Notes under the pieces: generated by a model
What the model was told of the DNA's origin: nothing
Databases searched by the model: none
The model's input: the letters and a program-made list of their open reading frames with translations, nothing else
From: Streptomyces sp. ICBB 8177
Lineage (GTDB): Bacteria > Actinomycetota > Actinomycetes > Streptomycetales > Streptomycetaceae
Direction of reading: 5' to 3'
DNA length: 64,000 bases
NCBI RefSeq assembly: GCF_003144095.1
Contig: NZ_NSKH01000018.1
Coordinates: 565,965 to 629,964 of the forward strand
Program-made: the position numbers and the translations under genes
Part shown: piece by piece, positions 25,796 to 32,526 of the stretch
Layout: each line of letters opens with the position of its first letter
How positions within the stretch are numbered: position 1 is the stretch's first letter

Positions 25796-26436
25796 CCGGC
25801 CACGTCCTGTCCCGCCACGTCGGTCGCCCGAGCCGCCAACTCGGCGAAGAAGGCGTCCAGTTCGGCATGCGCGCGCGATCCGCCGTCGAAGCCCTGCCAG
25901 TGCAACCGCATCCGGCCCACCAGTTCGTAGGCGGTGTCGACGGGTACCAGATAGCACTCACCGCGTTCGCCGTCACGGCGCACCAGCAGCGCCTCGACGT
26001 CCGGCAGGAGCATCCCGGCGAGCGGGCTGCCGCCCAGCACGGCGTCGAGGGCGGTCGGCTCGTGGTCGCTCTCGGTGGCGCCCGCCGGACTCGGGTAGAG
26101 CACCACGAGGCGGTCCAGCCGCGAGTTGCGCAGGAAGAACGCCATGCCCACCGGGACCCGCAGCGCCTCCCAGGCGGCGGCGTCGAGCGCCACCGACGAG
26201 TCGGTGAGCCGGCGGTCGGGCACCACGCGGAACCGGCCGCCGCCCGCGCCCGGCCGGTCGAAGAGCATCGTGCAGGCGGTGCAGGAACACGCCAGCGTCC
26301 GCTGCTCGACGTCCACCATGTGCCGGTGCTCCTGCGGGAGTCGCACGGCGCACAGCTCGCAGCGCTCGACACGCGGCGGCCGGGGCCCGGTGAAGCGGCG
26401 CAGGCCCCGGCGCGCGGTGGACGGCGGCGCGCTCAC
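25792..26436 (-). CDS. Uncharacterised Cys-motif protein of the hydrogenase locus (DUF5947-like)
   Basis: A soluble protein of 214 residues. The N-terminal 60 residues hold a metal-binding pattern: CELC (Cys 26 and 29) and CSCTAC (Cys 50, 52, 55), which would fit a zinc ribbon or a rubredoxin-like iron site. The rest includes VPVGMAFFLRNSRLDRLVVL and a C-terminal acidic, Ala-rich helix. I recall a family called DUF5947 in this genomic setting; unverified. It sits between the DUF6084-like and NifU-like genes with 4-base overlaps on both sides. An electron-transfer or cluster-delivery role is possible but not shown. Confidence 0.82.
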   Translation of the reverse strand: MSAPPSTARRGLRRFTGPRPPRVERCELCAVRLPQEHRHMVDVEQRTLACSCTACTMLFDRPGAGGGRFRVVPDRRLTDSSVALDAAAWEALRVPVGMAFFLRNSRLDRLVVLYPSPAGATESDHEPTALDAVLGGSPLAGMLLPDVEALLVRRDGERGECYLVPVDTAYELVGRMRLHWQGFDGGSRAHAELDAFFAELAARATDVAGQDVAG

Positions 26437-26966
26437 CGCACCCCCGCGGAAGCGGTTCCGGCCGGGCGGGTGCCGATCTGGAGCAGCACCGGCTCCGCGT
26501 CCGCCGCCTCCGCCTCGGCCAGTTCGACGGTGACCACCTCGGGCGCGAAGCACGACAGCGCCGCCTCGACACGTTCCCGTGTGCCGTCCGCGGTGCTCCG
26601 GCAGCCGCAGCCGCCGCCCGCGGGGGCGGACAGCCGCAGGGTGCCGGTCGTCTGGTCGAACTCCTCGACCACCAGCGCTCCGGCGTCCGCCGCGTTCAGC
26701 GCGCGGTCGACGCGGGCGGCGGTGTCCTCCGGGTGCAGGTCGTGCAGGACCAGCAGCCCGGCCGCCACCTCGTCGCCCAGCAGCGGGTCCAGGCTGCCGC
26801 CGGGGGCCGACGACAGCAGCGCCACGATGCGGGCCAGCCCCGCGCCGTAGAACTCCATCAGGACCCGGACCAGTTCCTCGGCCGCCTCGCTCGCCTCCGG
26901 CCGGCCGAGCGCCGCGAGCCGGTCGAGGACCTCCTCGACGCGGCGTCCGGTCTCCTGGGCGCTCAT
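26433..26966 (-). CDS. NifU C-terminal-domain-like protein of the hydrogenase locus
   Basis: A protein of 177 residues. The first about 85 residues are helical (VEEVLDRLAALGRPEASEAA, then EELVRVLMEFYG). The second half resembles the NifU/NfuA iron-sulfur scaffold domain, with GGGCGCRST at residues 117-125 and RERVEAALSCFAPEVVTVEL after it. The standard scaffold has CxxC; here the cysteines are 120 and 122 (CxC), with Cys 136 some residues later, so cluster binding may differ. It overlaps hhyL upstream (ATGA) and the DUF5947-like gene downstream, suggesting it serves hydrogenase cluster assembly. Confidence 0.8.
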   Translation of the reverse strand: MSAQETGRRVEEVLDRLAALGRPEASEAAEELVRVLMEFYGAGLARIVALLSSAPGGSLDPLLGDEVAAGLLVLHDLHPEDTAARVDRALNAADAGALVVEEFDQTTGTLRLSAPAGGGCGCRSTADGTRERVEAALSCFAPEVVTVELAEAEAADAEPVLLQIGTRPAGTASAGVR

Positions 26967-28744
26967 CCGGCCATCCCGCTCAGGCCGGTGGGCACGTGCA
27001 GCTTCTCCAGCGTCTTGCCGCCGCCGACGTACATGTGCACACCGCACGGCAGACAGGGGTCGAAGCTGCGCACGGCGCGCATGATGTCGATGCCCTTGAA
27101 GTTCTCCGGGGAGTTCTCCTCGAAGATCGGGGTGTTCTGCACGGCGTCCTCGTACGGCCCCGGGGTGCCGTAGGAGTCGCGCACGCTCGCGTTCCACGGG
27201 GTGGGCGGGTACGGGTGGTAGTTGGCGATCTTGCCGTCGCGGATCACCATGTGGTGGGAGAGCACACCGCGCACCGCCTCGGTGAAACCGCAGCCGATGG
27301 ACTCGTCCGGGACCTCGAACCTCTCCCAGGTCTGGGTACGGCCGGCGCGCACCTCCTCCAGCGCCTTCTCGGCGAAGTGCAGGGCGACCGCGGCGGCGTA
27401 CGCCTGGAAGTAGGTGCGGGCCCGGTTGCGCTCCAGCGCGTTGCTCCACTGCGGGATCTTCCACTCGAAGGTGGTCTCCGGCTTGGTGAGCGAACGTGGC
27501 AGATTGATCACGACACTGTGCCCGGTGGCCTTGACGTAGCCGCAGTCCACCAGGCCGGACAGGGCGGTGGACCACAGCCGGGCGATCGGGCCGCCGCCGG
27601 TGTCGAGCGCGAGGTGGTCGGTGCCGTCGAACCAGCGCGGCGACATCACCCAGCTGTACTTGTCGTCGAAGTCCCGCTTCTGCGGCTGCGGGATGGTGTG
27701 CTGGTTCCACGGGTGGCGCGCGTCGACCGGGTTGCCGAGCGGGTCGTGGGTGACGAACTGCTCCTGGCCCTCCCAGTCCTGGTAGTACGAGCTGCCCAGC
27801 AGGATGCGGATGCCCAGGTTGATGCGCGTCAGGTCGTTGGTGACCAGCTTGCCGTCCACGATGACGCCCGGGGTGACGAACATCTTCCGTCCCCAGTCGG
27901 TCATGTTGCGGTACGTGAAGTCGCACGCGTCCGGGTCGTTGAGGGCGCCCCAGCAGCCCAGCAGGACGCGGCGGCGGCCGACCTCCTCGTACCCGGGCAG
28001 CGCTTCGTAGAAGAAGTCGAACAGGTCGTCGTGGAGCGGCACGACGCGCTTCATGAACTCCACGTAGCGCATCAGGCGGCTGAGGTAGTCGGTGAACAAC
28101 TGCACCGACGCGACGGTGCCGACGCCGCCCGCGTAGAGCGTGGAGGGGTGCACGTGGCGGCCCTCCATCAGGCAGAACATCTCCCGGGTGTAGCGGCTGA
28201 CCTGCAGCGCCTCCCGGTAGAACTCGCCCTCCAGCGGGTTGAGCGAGCGCATGATGTCGGCGATGGTGCGGTAGCCGTGGTCGCCCGCGTGCGGCGCCTC
28301 GGTGCGCTCGGCGAGCTCCAGCACCCCCGGGTTGGTCTCGCGGACCATCTTCTCGCAGTAGTCGACCCCGACCAGGTTCTCCTGGAAGATGTTGTGGTCG
28401 AACATGTACTCGGCCGACTCGCCGAGGTTGATGATCCACTCGCCGAGGTGCGGCGGCTTGACGCCGTACGCCATGTTCTGCGCGTACACCGAGCAGGTGG
28501 CGTGGTTGTCGCCGCAGATGCCGCAGATGCGGCTGGTGATGAAGTGCGCGTCGCGCGGGTCCTTGCCCCGCATGAACACGCTGTAGCCGCGGAAGACGGA
28601 GGAGGTGCTGTAGCACTCCGCGACCCGCTTCTGCTTGAAATCGATCTTCGTGTGGATGCCCAGGCTGCCCACGATCCGGGTGATCGGGTCCCAGGACATC
28701 TCCATCAGGCCGCTGCCGTCGCCGGCCTTCGTCGCGGGTGCCAT
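26963..28744 (-). CDS. hhyL: [NiFe] hydrogenase large subunit, actinobacterial high-affinity type (group 1h/5)
   Basis: The catalytic subunit of a hydrogen-oxidising enzyme, 593 residues. The four nickel-ligating cysteines are in RICGICGDNHA (Cys 74 and 77) and DPCLPCGVH (Cys 564 and 567). After His 570 a 23-residue tail remains, which the locus protease should remove. The L1 form RICGICGDNHATCS, the absence of a Tat-exported partner and the accessory gene set fit the oxygen-tolerant enzymes that streptomycetes and mycobacteria use to scavenge atmospheric hydrogen. ATG at 28744 has only a weak ribosome site; the gene follows hhyS by 70 bases. Its stop overlaps the NifU-like start. Confidence 0.95.
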   Translation of the reverse strand: MAPATKAGDGSGLMEMSWDPITRIVGSLGIHTKIDFKQKRVAECYSTSSVFRGYSVFMRGKDPRDAHFITSRICGICGDNHATCSVYAQNMAYGVKPPHLGEWIINLGESAEYMFDHNIFQENLVGVDYCEKMVRETNPGVLELAERTEAPHAGDHGYRTIADIMRSLNPLEGEFYREALQVSRYTREMFCLMEGRHVHPSTLYAGGVGTVASVQLFTDYLSRLMRYVEFMKRVVPLHDDLFDFFYEALPGYEEVGRRRVLLGCWGALNDPDACDFTYRNMTDWGRKMFVTPGVIVDGKLVTNDLTRINLGIRILLGSSYYQDWEGQEQFVTHDPLGNPVDARHPWNQHTIPQPQKRDFDDKYSWVMSPRWFDGTDHLALDTGGGPIARLWSTALSGLVDCGYVKATGHSVVINLPRSLTKPETTFEWKIPQWSNALERNRARTYFQAYAAAVALHFAEKALEEVRAGRTQTWERFEVPDESIGCGFTEAVRGVLSHHMVIRDGKIANYHPYPPTPWNASVRDSYGTPGPYEDAVQNTPIFEENSPENFKGIDIMRAVRSFDPCLPCGVHMYVGGGKTLEKLHVPTGLSGMAG

Positions 28745-28785
28745 CGTGTGTGCCGTTGCCCTTCGTCGTCCGTCGGGGAGGGGTC

Positions 28786-28805
28786 GGTCCGGCGGGTGCC
28801 GGGCC
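28786..28805 (-). promoter_or_regulatory. Short hairpin between hhyS and hhyL
   Basis: GGTCCGGC at 28786-28793 pairs with GCCGGGCC at 28798-28805 (one G-U) around GGGT. It lies just after the hhyS stop and before hhyL and may stabilise or attenuate the message. Weak call. Confidence 0.3.
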
Positions 28806-28814
28806 GGCCGTTGG

Positions 28815-29909
28815 TCACCAGGGCCTGCTGTAGCCCGTGGTCAGTTCGCGGCCGGTGTGGCGCCACTTGGGCTCCTTGTCGACCGTCTTCGCGGTGATGG
28901 AACGCAGCCTGCGCACGGCCGCGCCGTACACCCCGCTGGCGGTGCTGGAGACCCTGCCGCCGGGCGGCTCGTCCATGAACGGCATGAACTTGTCGGGGAA
29001 GCCGGGCATCGTGCACGCGATGCAGATGCCGCCGACGTTCGGGCAGCCGCCGATGCCGTCCATCCAGCCGCGCTTGGGCACGTTGCACTTGACCACCGGG
29101 CCCCAGCAGCCCAGCTTCACCAGGCACTTGGGGGAGTCGTAGGTGGTGGCGAACTGGCCCTGCTCGTAGTAGCCGGCCCGGTCGCAGCCCTCGTGGACGG
29201 TGGCGCCGAACAGCCAGGTCGGCCGTAGCTTGTCGTCCAGCGGGATCATCGGCGCCGATCCGGCCGCCTGGTAGAGCAGGTAGGTCAGCGTCTCGGCGAA
29301 GTTGTCGGGCTGGATGGGACAGCCGGGGACGCACACGATGGGAATGCCCGCCTTGGACTTCCACTCCCAGCCGAGGTAGTCCGGCACGCCCATGGCGCCG
29401 GTGGGATTGCCCTCCATCGCGTGGATGCCGCCGTACGTGGCGCAGGTGCCGATCGCCACCACGGCCAGCGCCTTGGGGGCCAGCCGGTCGATCCACTCGC
29501 TGGTGGTGATGGGCTGGCCGGTCTCCGGGTTGTCACCGAAGCCGCACCAGTAGCCCTCCGGCTTGATGGACTCGTTGGGGATCGAGCCCTCGACGACCAG
29601 GACGAACGGTTCGAGTTCGCCGCGGTCGGCCTTGAAGAACCACTCGACGAAGTTGTCCGCCCCCTGCACCGGGCCGCACTCGAAGTCGATCAGCGGCCAG
29701 TGCACGGCGATCTTGGGCAGGCCCGGGAGGGCGCTCAGGGCGATCTCCTCGATGCTGGGCTGGGTCGCCGCGGTCAGGGACACCGAGTCGCCGTCGCAGC
29801 TGAGGCCGGCGTTGATCCAGAGGATGTGGATCGGGGACTCGGCGGCGTCGCCGGGGTCCGCCGCGCCGGACGTGGACGCCGCCGTGGCGGCGGAAGGGTC
29901 AGCACCCAT
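28815..29909 (-). CDS. hhyS: [NiFe] hydrogenase small subunit, actinobacterial type
   Basis: The electron-transfer subunit, 364 residues, carrying iron-sulfur clusters from the active site toward quinone. It has no Tat signal peptide, so the enzyme stays on the cytoplasmic side. The proximal-cluster motif reads GLSCDGDSVSL: Cys 38 is kept and Asp 41 stands where other small subunits have Cys, as known for actinobacterial-type enzymes whose proximal cluster has one Asp ligand. Further ligands are in AIGTCATYGG, CVPGCPIQPDN, HEGCDRAGYYEQG, LGCWGPVVKCNVPKRG and GGCPNVGGICIACTMPGFPD. The start ATG at 29909 has AAGGAG 6-7 bases upstream. It is the first gene of the locus. Confidence 0.95.
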   Translation of the reverse strand: MGADPSAATAASTSGAADPGDAAESPIHILWINAGLSCDGDSVSLTAATQPSIEEIALSALPGLPKIAVHWPLIDFECGPVQGADNFVEWFFKADRGELEPFVLVVEGSIPNESIKPEGYWCGFGDNPETGQPITTSEWIDRLAPKALAVVAIGTCATYGGIHAMEGNPTGAMGVPDYLGWEWKSKAGIPIVCVPGCPIQPDNFAETLTYLLYQAAGSAPMIPLDDKLRPTWLFGATVHEGCDRAGYYEQGQFATTYDSPKCLVKLGCWGPVVKCNVPKRGWMDGIGGCPNVGGICIACTMPGFPDKFMPFMDEPPGGRVSSTASGVYGAAVRRLRSITAKTVDKEPKWRHTGRELTTGYSRPW

Positions 29910-29922
29910 CGGACGTCTCCTT

Positions 29923-29955
29923 GGTCGGACATGCGACTTGGGTCGGACATGCGAC
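29923..29955 (-). repeat. Tandem 15-base direct repeat in the hhyS leader
   Basis: GGTCGGACATGCGAC (plus-strand reading) occurs at 29923-29937 and 29941-29955, identical and 18 bases apart. It lies 14-46 bases before the hhyS start codon, abutting the ribosome site. Each unit has outer arms GTCG and CGAC. Possible tandem operator or RNA element. Confidence 0.55.
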
Positions 29956-29969
29956 GAAAGCCACATAAC
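29956..29969 (+). repeat. 14-base motif, copy 1
   Basis: GAAAGCCACATAAC, directly after the tandem repeat. A copy with one change lies at 30226-30239, 270 bases away in the same orientation. Confidence 0.4.
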
Positions 29970-30225
29970 GGGCTGTCCCTGTCTTCCTACCCGGGGGCGC
30001 GCCGGAGTGTGGTGCCAGATACCGCCAATGCGGTGGATTCCGGTCGCCCGGCCGGACCCGTGCTCACGCTGCGTGATGGCATCCGGGGGGCCGACGGGCC
30101 GCTTTCGGGCCGTGGCCGGATCGCGTCCCGGTGTCCGGATCGGTGCCCTTGCGCTCGGGCGTCACTTCCGGTCCGAGTGCCCGATATCCGGATGTGTGTC
30201 ACCTGTGAGGGGTCGCCAACCGACT

Positions 30226-30239
30226 GAAAGCCACACAAC
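30226..30239 (+). repeat. 14-base motif, copy 2
   Basis: GAAAGCCACACAAC, 13 of 14 bases identical to the copy at 29956-29969. The pair brackets most of the intergenic region; a shared regulator site is possible. Confidence 0.4.
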
Positions 30240-30338
30240 TTCCCATGTGCACAGGGGATTTGACGGATGCTTTGCTCTTCGGGCGAGGCGGTCGCGACGG
30301 TGGATGTGATTGTCTGCACGCTGTCAAAAACTGGGAGG

Positions 30339-30352
30339 GTTCGGCGCCGAAC
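30339..30352. promoter_or_regulatory. Perfect 14-base palindrome upstream of G1 peptidase
   Basis: GTTCGGCGCCGAAC reads identically on both strands and lies 54 bases before the ATG at 30406. Candidate operator for the peptidase gene. Confidence 0.4.
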
Positions 30353-30405
30353 GCGCTCGAACCGGCCTACCTGTTCCGCGCACTACCCCGCGACGAAGGA
30401 GCAGC

Positions 30406-31176
30406 ATGTCGGCAACGTCCCGCATCACCGTCCTGACCGCCGCTACGGCCGCCGTGGCGGCCGCCATGGGATCGGCTTTCGCGGTCGCCCCCACCGCGGT
30501 GACGGCATCGGCCCACGCCTTCCGGCTGGCCCCCATCAGTGCCCACCGGATCGTCGCCCCCGACGGCAGAATCACCCACAGCACCAGCTCCAACTGGGCC
30601 GGGTACTCGGCGACCGGCCAGAAGTTCACCAGCGTCTCCGCCAGCTGGGTCCAGCCCACGGTCAAGTGCTCCAGCCAGACCACGTACTCGTCGTTCTGGA
30701 TCGGCATCGACGGCGACGGCAGCGACTCGGTCGAGCAGACCGGCACCGAGGCCGACTGCTCGGGCGGGCAGCCGCAGTACTACTCCTGGTACGAGATGTA
30801 CCCGGCCTACCCGGTGAACTACAGCAACACCGTTCGCCCGGGCGACCACTTCACCTCCACGGTGAGCGTCAGCGGCTCCACCTTCACCCTCAAGCTCAGC
30901 GACACCACCGAGGGCTGGACCAAGACCACCACCAAGTCGTCGTCCACCGCCGAGGACGCCTCCGCCGAGGTCATCGCCGAGGCTCCGTCCAGTTCCAGCG
31001 TGCTGCCGCTGGCGAACTTCGGTACCGCCAACTTCACCGGCGCCACCGCCAACGGCCAGCCGATCGGCAACTTCAACCCCGACCAGATCAACATGGGTTC
31101 CGGCAGCACCACCAAGGCCTCCACCTCCGCCCTGTCCGGCGGGGAGAACTTCTCGGTCACCTGGAAGCACAGCTGA
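30406..31176 (+). CDS. Secreted G1 family (eqolisin-type) peptidase
   Basis: An exported protein of 256 residues. The signal peptide is about residues 5-35 (ITVLTAATAAVAAAMGSAFA). The mature part is an all-beta fold with the glutamic peptidase pattern: SSNWAGYSATG, VSASWVQPTV (the catalytic Gln), SFWIGIDGDGSDSVEQTGTE, YYSWYEMYPAYPV and SAEVIAEAPS, where the catalytic Glu is expected. Eqolisins are best known from fungi as acid proteases; bacterial homologues exist but are little studied. The start ATG at 30406 has AAGGAG 4 bases upstream. It is monocistronic, divergent from the hydrogenase operon. Confidence 0.82.
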   Translation: MSATSRITVLTAATAAVAAAMGSAFAVAPTAVTASAHAFRLAPISAHRIVAPDGRITHSTSSNWAGYSATGQKFTSVSASWVQPTVKCSSQTTYSSFWIGIDGDGSDSVEQTGTEADCSGGQPQYYSWYEMYPAYPVNYSNTVRPGDHFTSTVSVSGSTFTLKLSDTTEGWTKTTTKSSSTAEDASAEVIAEAPSSSSVLPLANFGTANFTGATANGQPIGNFNPDQINMGSGSTTKASTSALSGGENFSVTWKHS

Positions 31177-31232
31177 CCTGACCCCACCGAATCCTCAGGC
31201 GATCCCCCCAGCGCCCCCTGAACGGCGCAGTC

Positions 31233-31281
31233 GCCGCCGGTCGCCCGTCCGTGTCATCGACGCGGGCGGCCGACCGGCGGC
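31233..31281 (+). terminator. Hairpin after G1 peptidase
   Basis: GCCGCCGGTCG at 31233-31243 pairs fully with CGACCGGCGGC at 31271-31281, and CCCG/CGGG inside extends the stem across a small bulge. It lies 57 bases after the peptidase stop. No U-run, as is common in streptomycetes. Confidence 0.5.
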
Positions 31282-31356
31282 TTCGTGCCGTGCGGGGGTC
31301 CCCGTTACCGCCGACCGGCCGACCCGTACGGCGCAACGAGGCGTGTCTGATGGCCC

Positions 31357-31368
31357 GTCACATGTGAC
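31357..31368. promoter_or_regulatory. 12-base palindrome upstream of GH6 gene
   Basis: GTCACATGTGAC is a perfect palindrome 58 bases before the GH6 start. It has a Crp-like look but is shorter than that consensus. Candidate operator. Confidence 0.35.
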
Positions 31369-31425
31369 AGTGGGAAGCGGATCCGGGCCGCCGCAGGCCG
31401 CCGTCGCGCAGGGAGTGGTGGGTGA

Positions 31426-32526
31426 GTGCTCGTGTCGGTGACGAGCCGTCGGCACATGCTGTCCGCCTGTATCGCCGCCGGAATGCTGGCGGCGCAGGTG
31501 TTCCTGACCCCGGGGGCGATGGCCGCCTCCGGGCCGTTGGCGGGGCCGCCCGGCCTGAGCGACCCCGGGGACGGCTGGCCGTTCTGGGTCGACCCCGGCA
31601 ACCGGGCCGAGGCACAGGCCTCGCTGTGGCAGGAACGCGGCCAGGACCAGCAGGCCGACCTGGTGCGCGACATCGCCGACGAGCCGTCCGCGACCTGGCT
31701 GACCGAGTCCGACCCGGAACCCAGAGCGCGCCAGGTCACCCTGGAGGCCCGGCTGACCGGCCGCATCCCGGTGCTGGTCGCCTACAACATCCCGCAGCGC
31801 GACTGCGGCCAGTACTCCGCGGGCGGCGCCGCGGACGCCGCCGCCTACCGGGCCTGGACCGCCCGGCTCGCCGCCGGCATCGAGGACCGCCCCGCCTGGG
31901 TGGTGCTGGAGCCCGACGCGGTCGCCCACCTGGTTACCTGCCCTCAGGTACGCGGCGACGGCGACCGCCTCGCGCTGCTGTCCGACGCGGTGCGCACCCT
32001 CAAGGCGCTGCCGCACACCTCGGTCTACGTCGACGCGGGCAACGCGGGCTGGGTGACCGACCTGCCCCGGCTGGCCGGCGCGCTGCGGCAGGCGGGGGTG
32101 GGGCGGGCCGACGGATTCGCGCTCAACGTCTCCAACTTCCAGACCACACAGGCCTCCGAGACCTACGGCGACCGGCTCTCGAAGCTGCTGGGCGGCGCCC
32201 ACTTCGTCATCGACACCAGCCGCAACGGCACCGGGCCGCTGCGCGCCGCGGGGCCCGAGGCGGCGATGGGATGGTGTAACCCGCCCGACCGCGCCCTCGG
32301 CCACCCGCCCACCGTGGACACCGGAGAACGGGAGGTGGACGCCTACCTGTGGGTGAAGCGCCCCGGCGAGTCCGACGGATCGTGCCGGGGCGGTCCACCC
32401 GCGGGCCGGTGGTGGCCCGACTACGCCCTGCGTCTGGCCCGCGACGCGCGGGACTGGACCGGGTTCACGCCGCTCACGCCACGTGCACCCAGCGTGCCTG
32501 CGACGGCGTCCCTCGGGAGTCCGTGA
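31426..32526 (+). CDS. Secreted GH6 beta-1,4-glucanase (CslZ-like)
   Basis: A secreted cellulase-type enzyme of 366 residues that cuts beta-1,4-glucan by inversion. A signal peptide (HMLSACIAAGMLAAQVFL, ending near GAMAASG) precedes the GH6 domain: VLVAYNIPQRDCGQYSAGGA (catalytic-loop Asp), VLEPDAVAHL, FALNVSNFQTT, FVIDTSRNGTG, WCNPPDRALG and DAYLWVKRPGESDG. No carbohydrate-binding module is attached. It is convergent with glxA and overlaps its 3' end by 53 bases. Several GTG codons could start it; GTG at 31426 with GGGAG about 10 bases upstream is the longest choice. Beside cslA and glxA it likely trims the tip glucan rather than degrading plant cellulose. Confidence 0.87.
   Translation: MLVSVTSRRHMLSACIAAGMLAAQVFLTPGAMAASGPLAGPPGLSDPGDGWPFWVDPGNRAEAQASLWQERGQDQQADLVRDIADEPSATWLTESDPEPRARQVTLEARLTGRIPVLVAYNIPQRDCGQYSAGGAADAAAYRAWTARLAAGIEDRPAWVVLEPDAVAHLVTCPQVRGDGDRLALLSDAVRTLKALPHTSVYVDAGNAGWVTDLPRLAGALRQAGVGRADGFALNVSNFQTTQASETYGDRLSKLLGGAHFVIDTSRNGTGPLRAAGPEAAMGWCNPPDRALGHPPTVDTGEREVDAYLWVKRPGESDGSCRGGPPAGRWWPDYALRLARDARDWTGFTPLTPRAPSVPATASLGSP

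Larger units (their letters stand above)
29910..30405. other. Intergenic region between the hydrogenase operon and G1 peptidase
   Basis: About 495 bases between divergent genes, less GC-rich than the flanks at its right end. It holds the tandem 15-base repeat next to hhyS, two copies of a 14-base motif and a 14-base palindrome, listed separately. No open frame here has a ribosome site or recognisable product. I could not identify a convincing promoter for hhyS. Confidence 0.4.

Noticed and set aside
26579..28897. Plus-strand open frame of 772 codons
   Set aside because: Antisense to the hydrogenase large subunit, which is certain.
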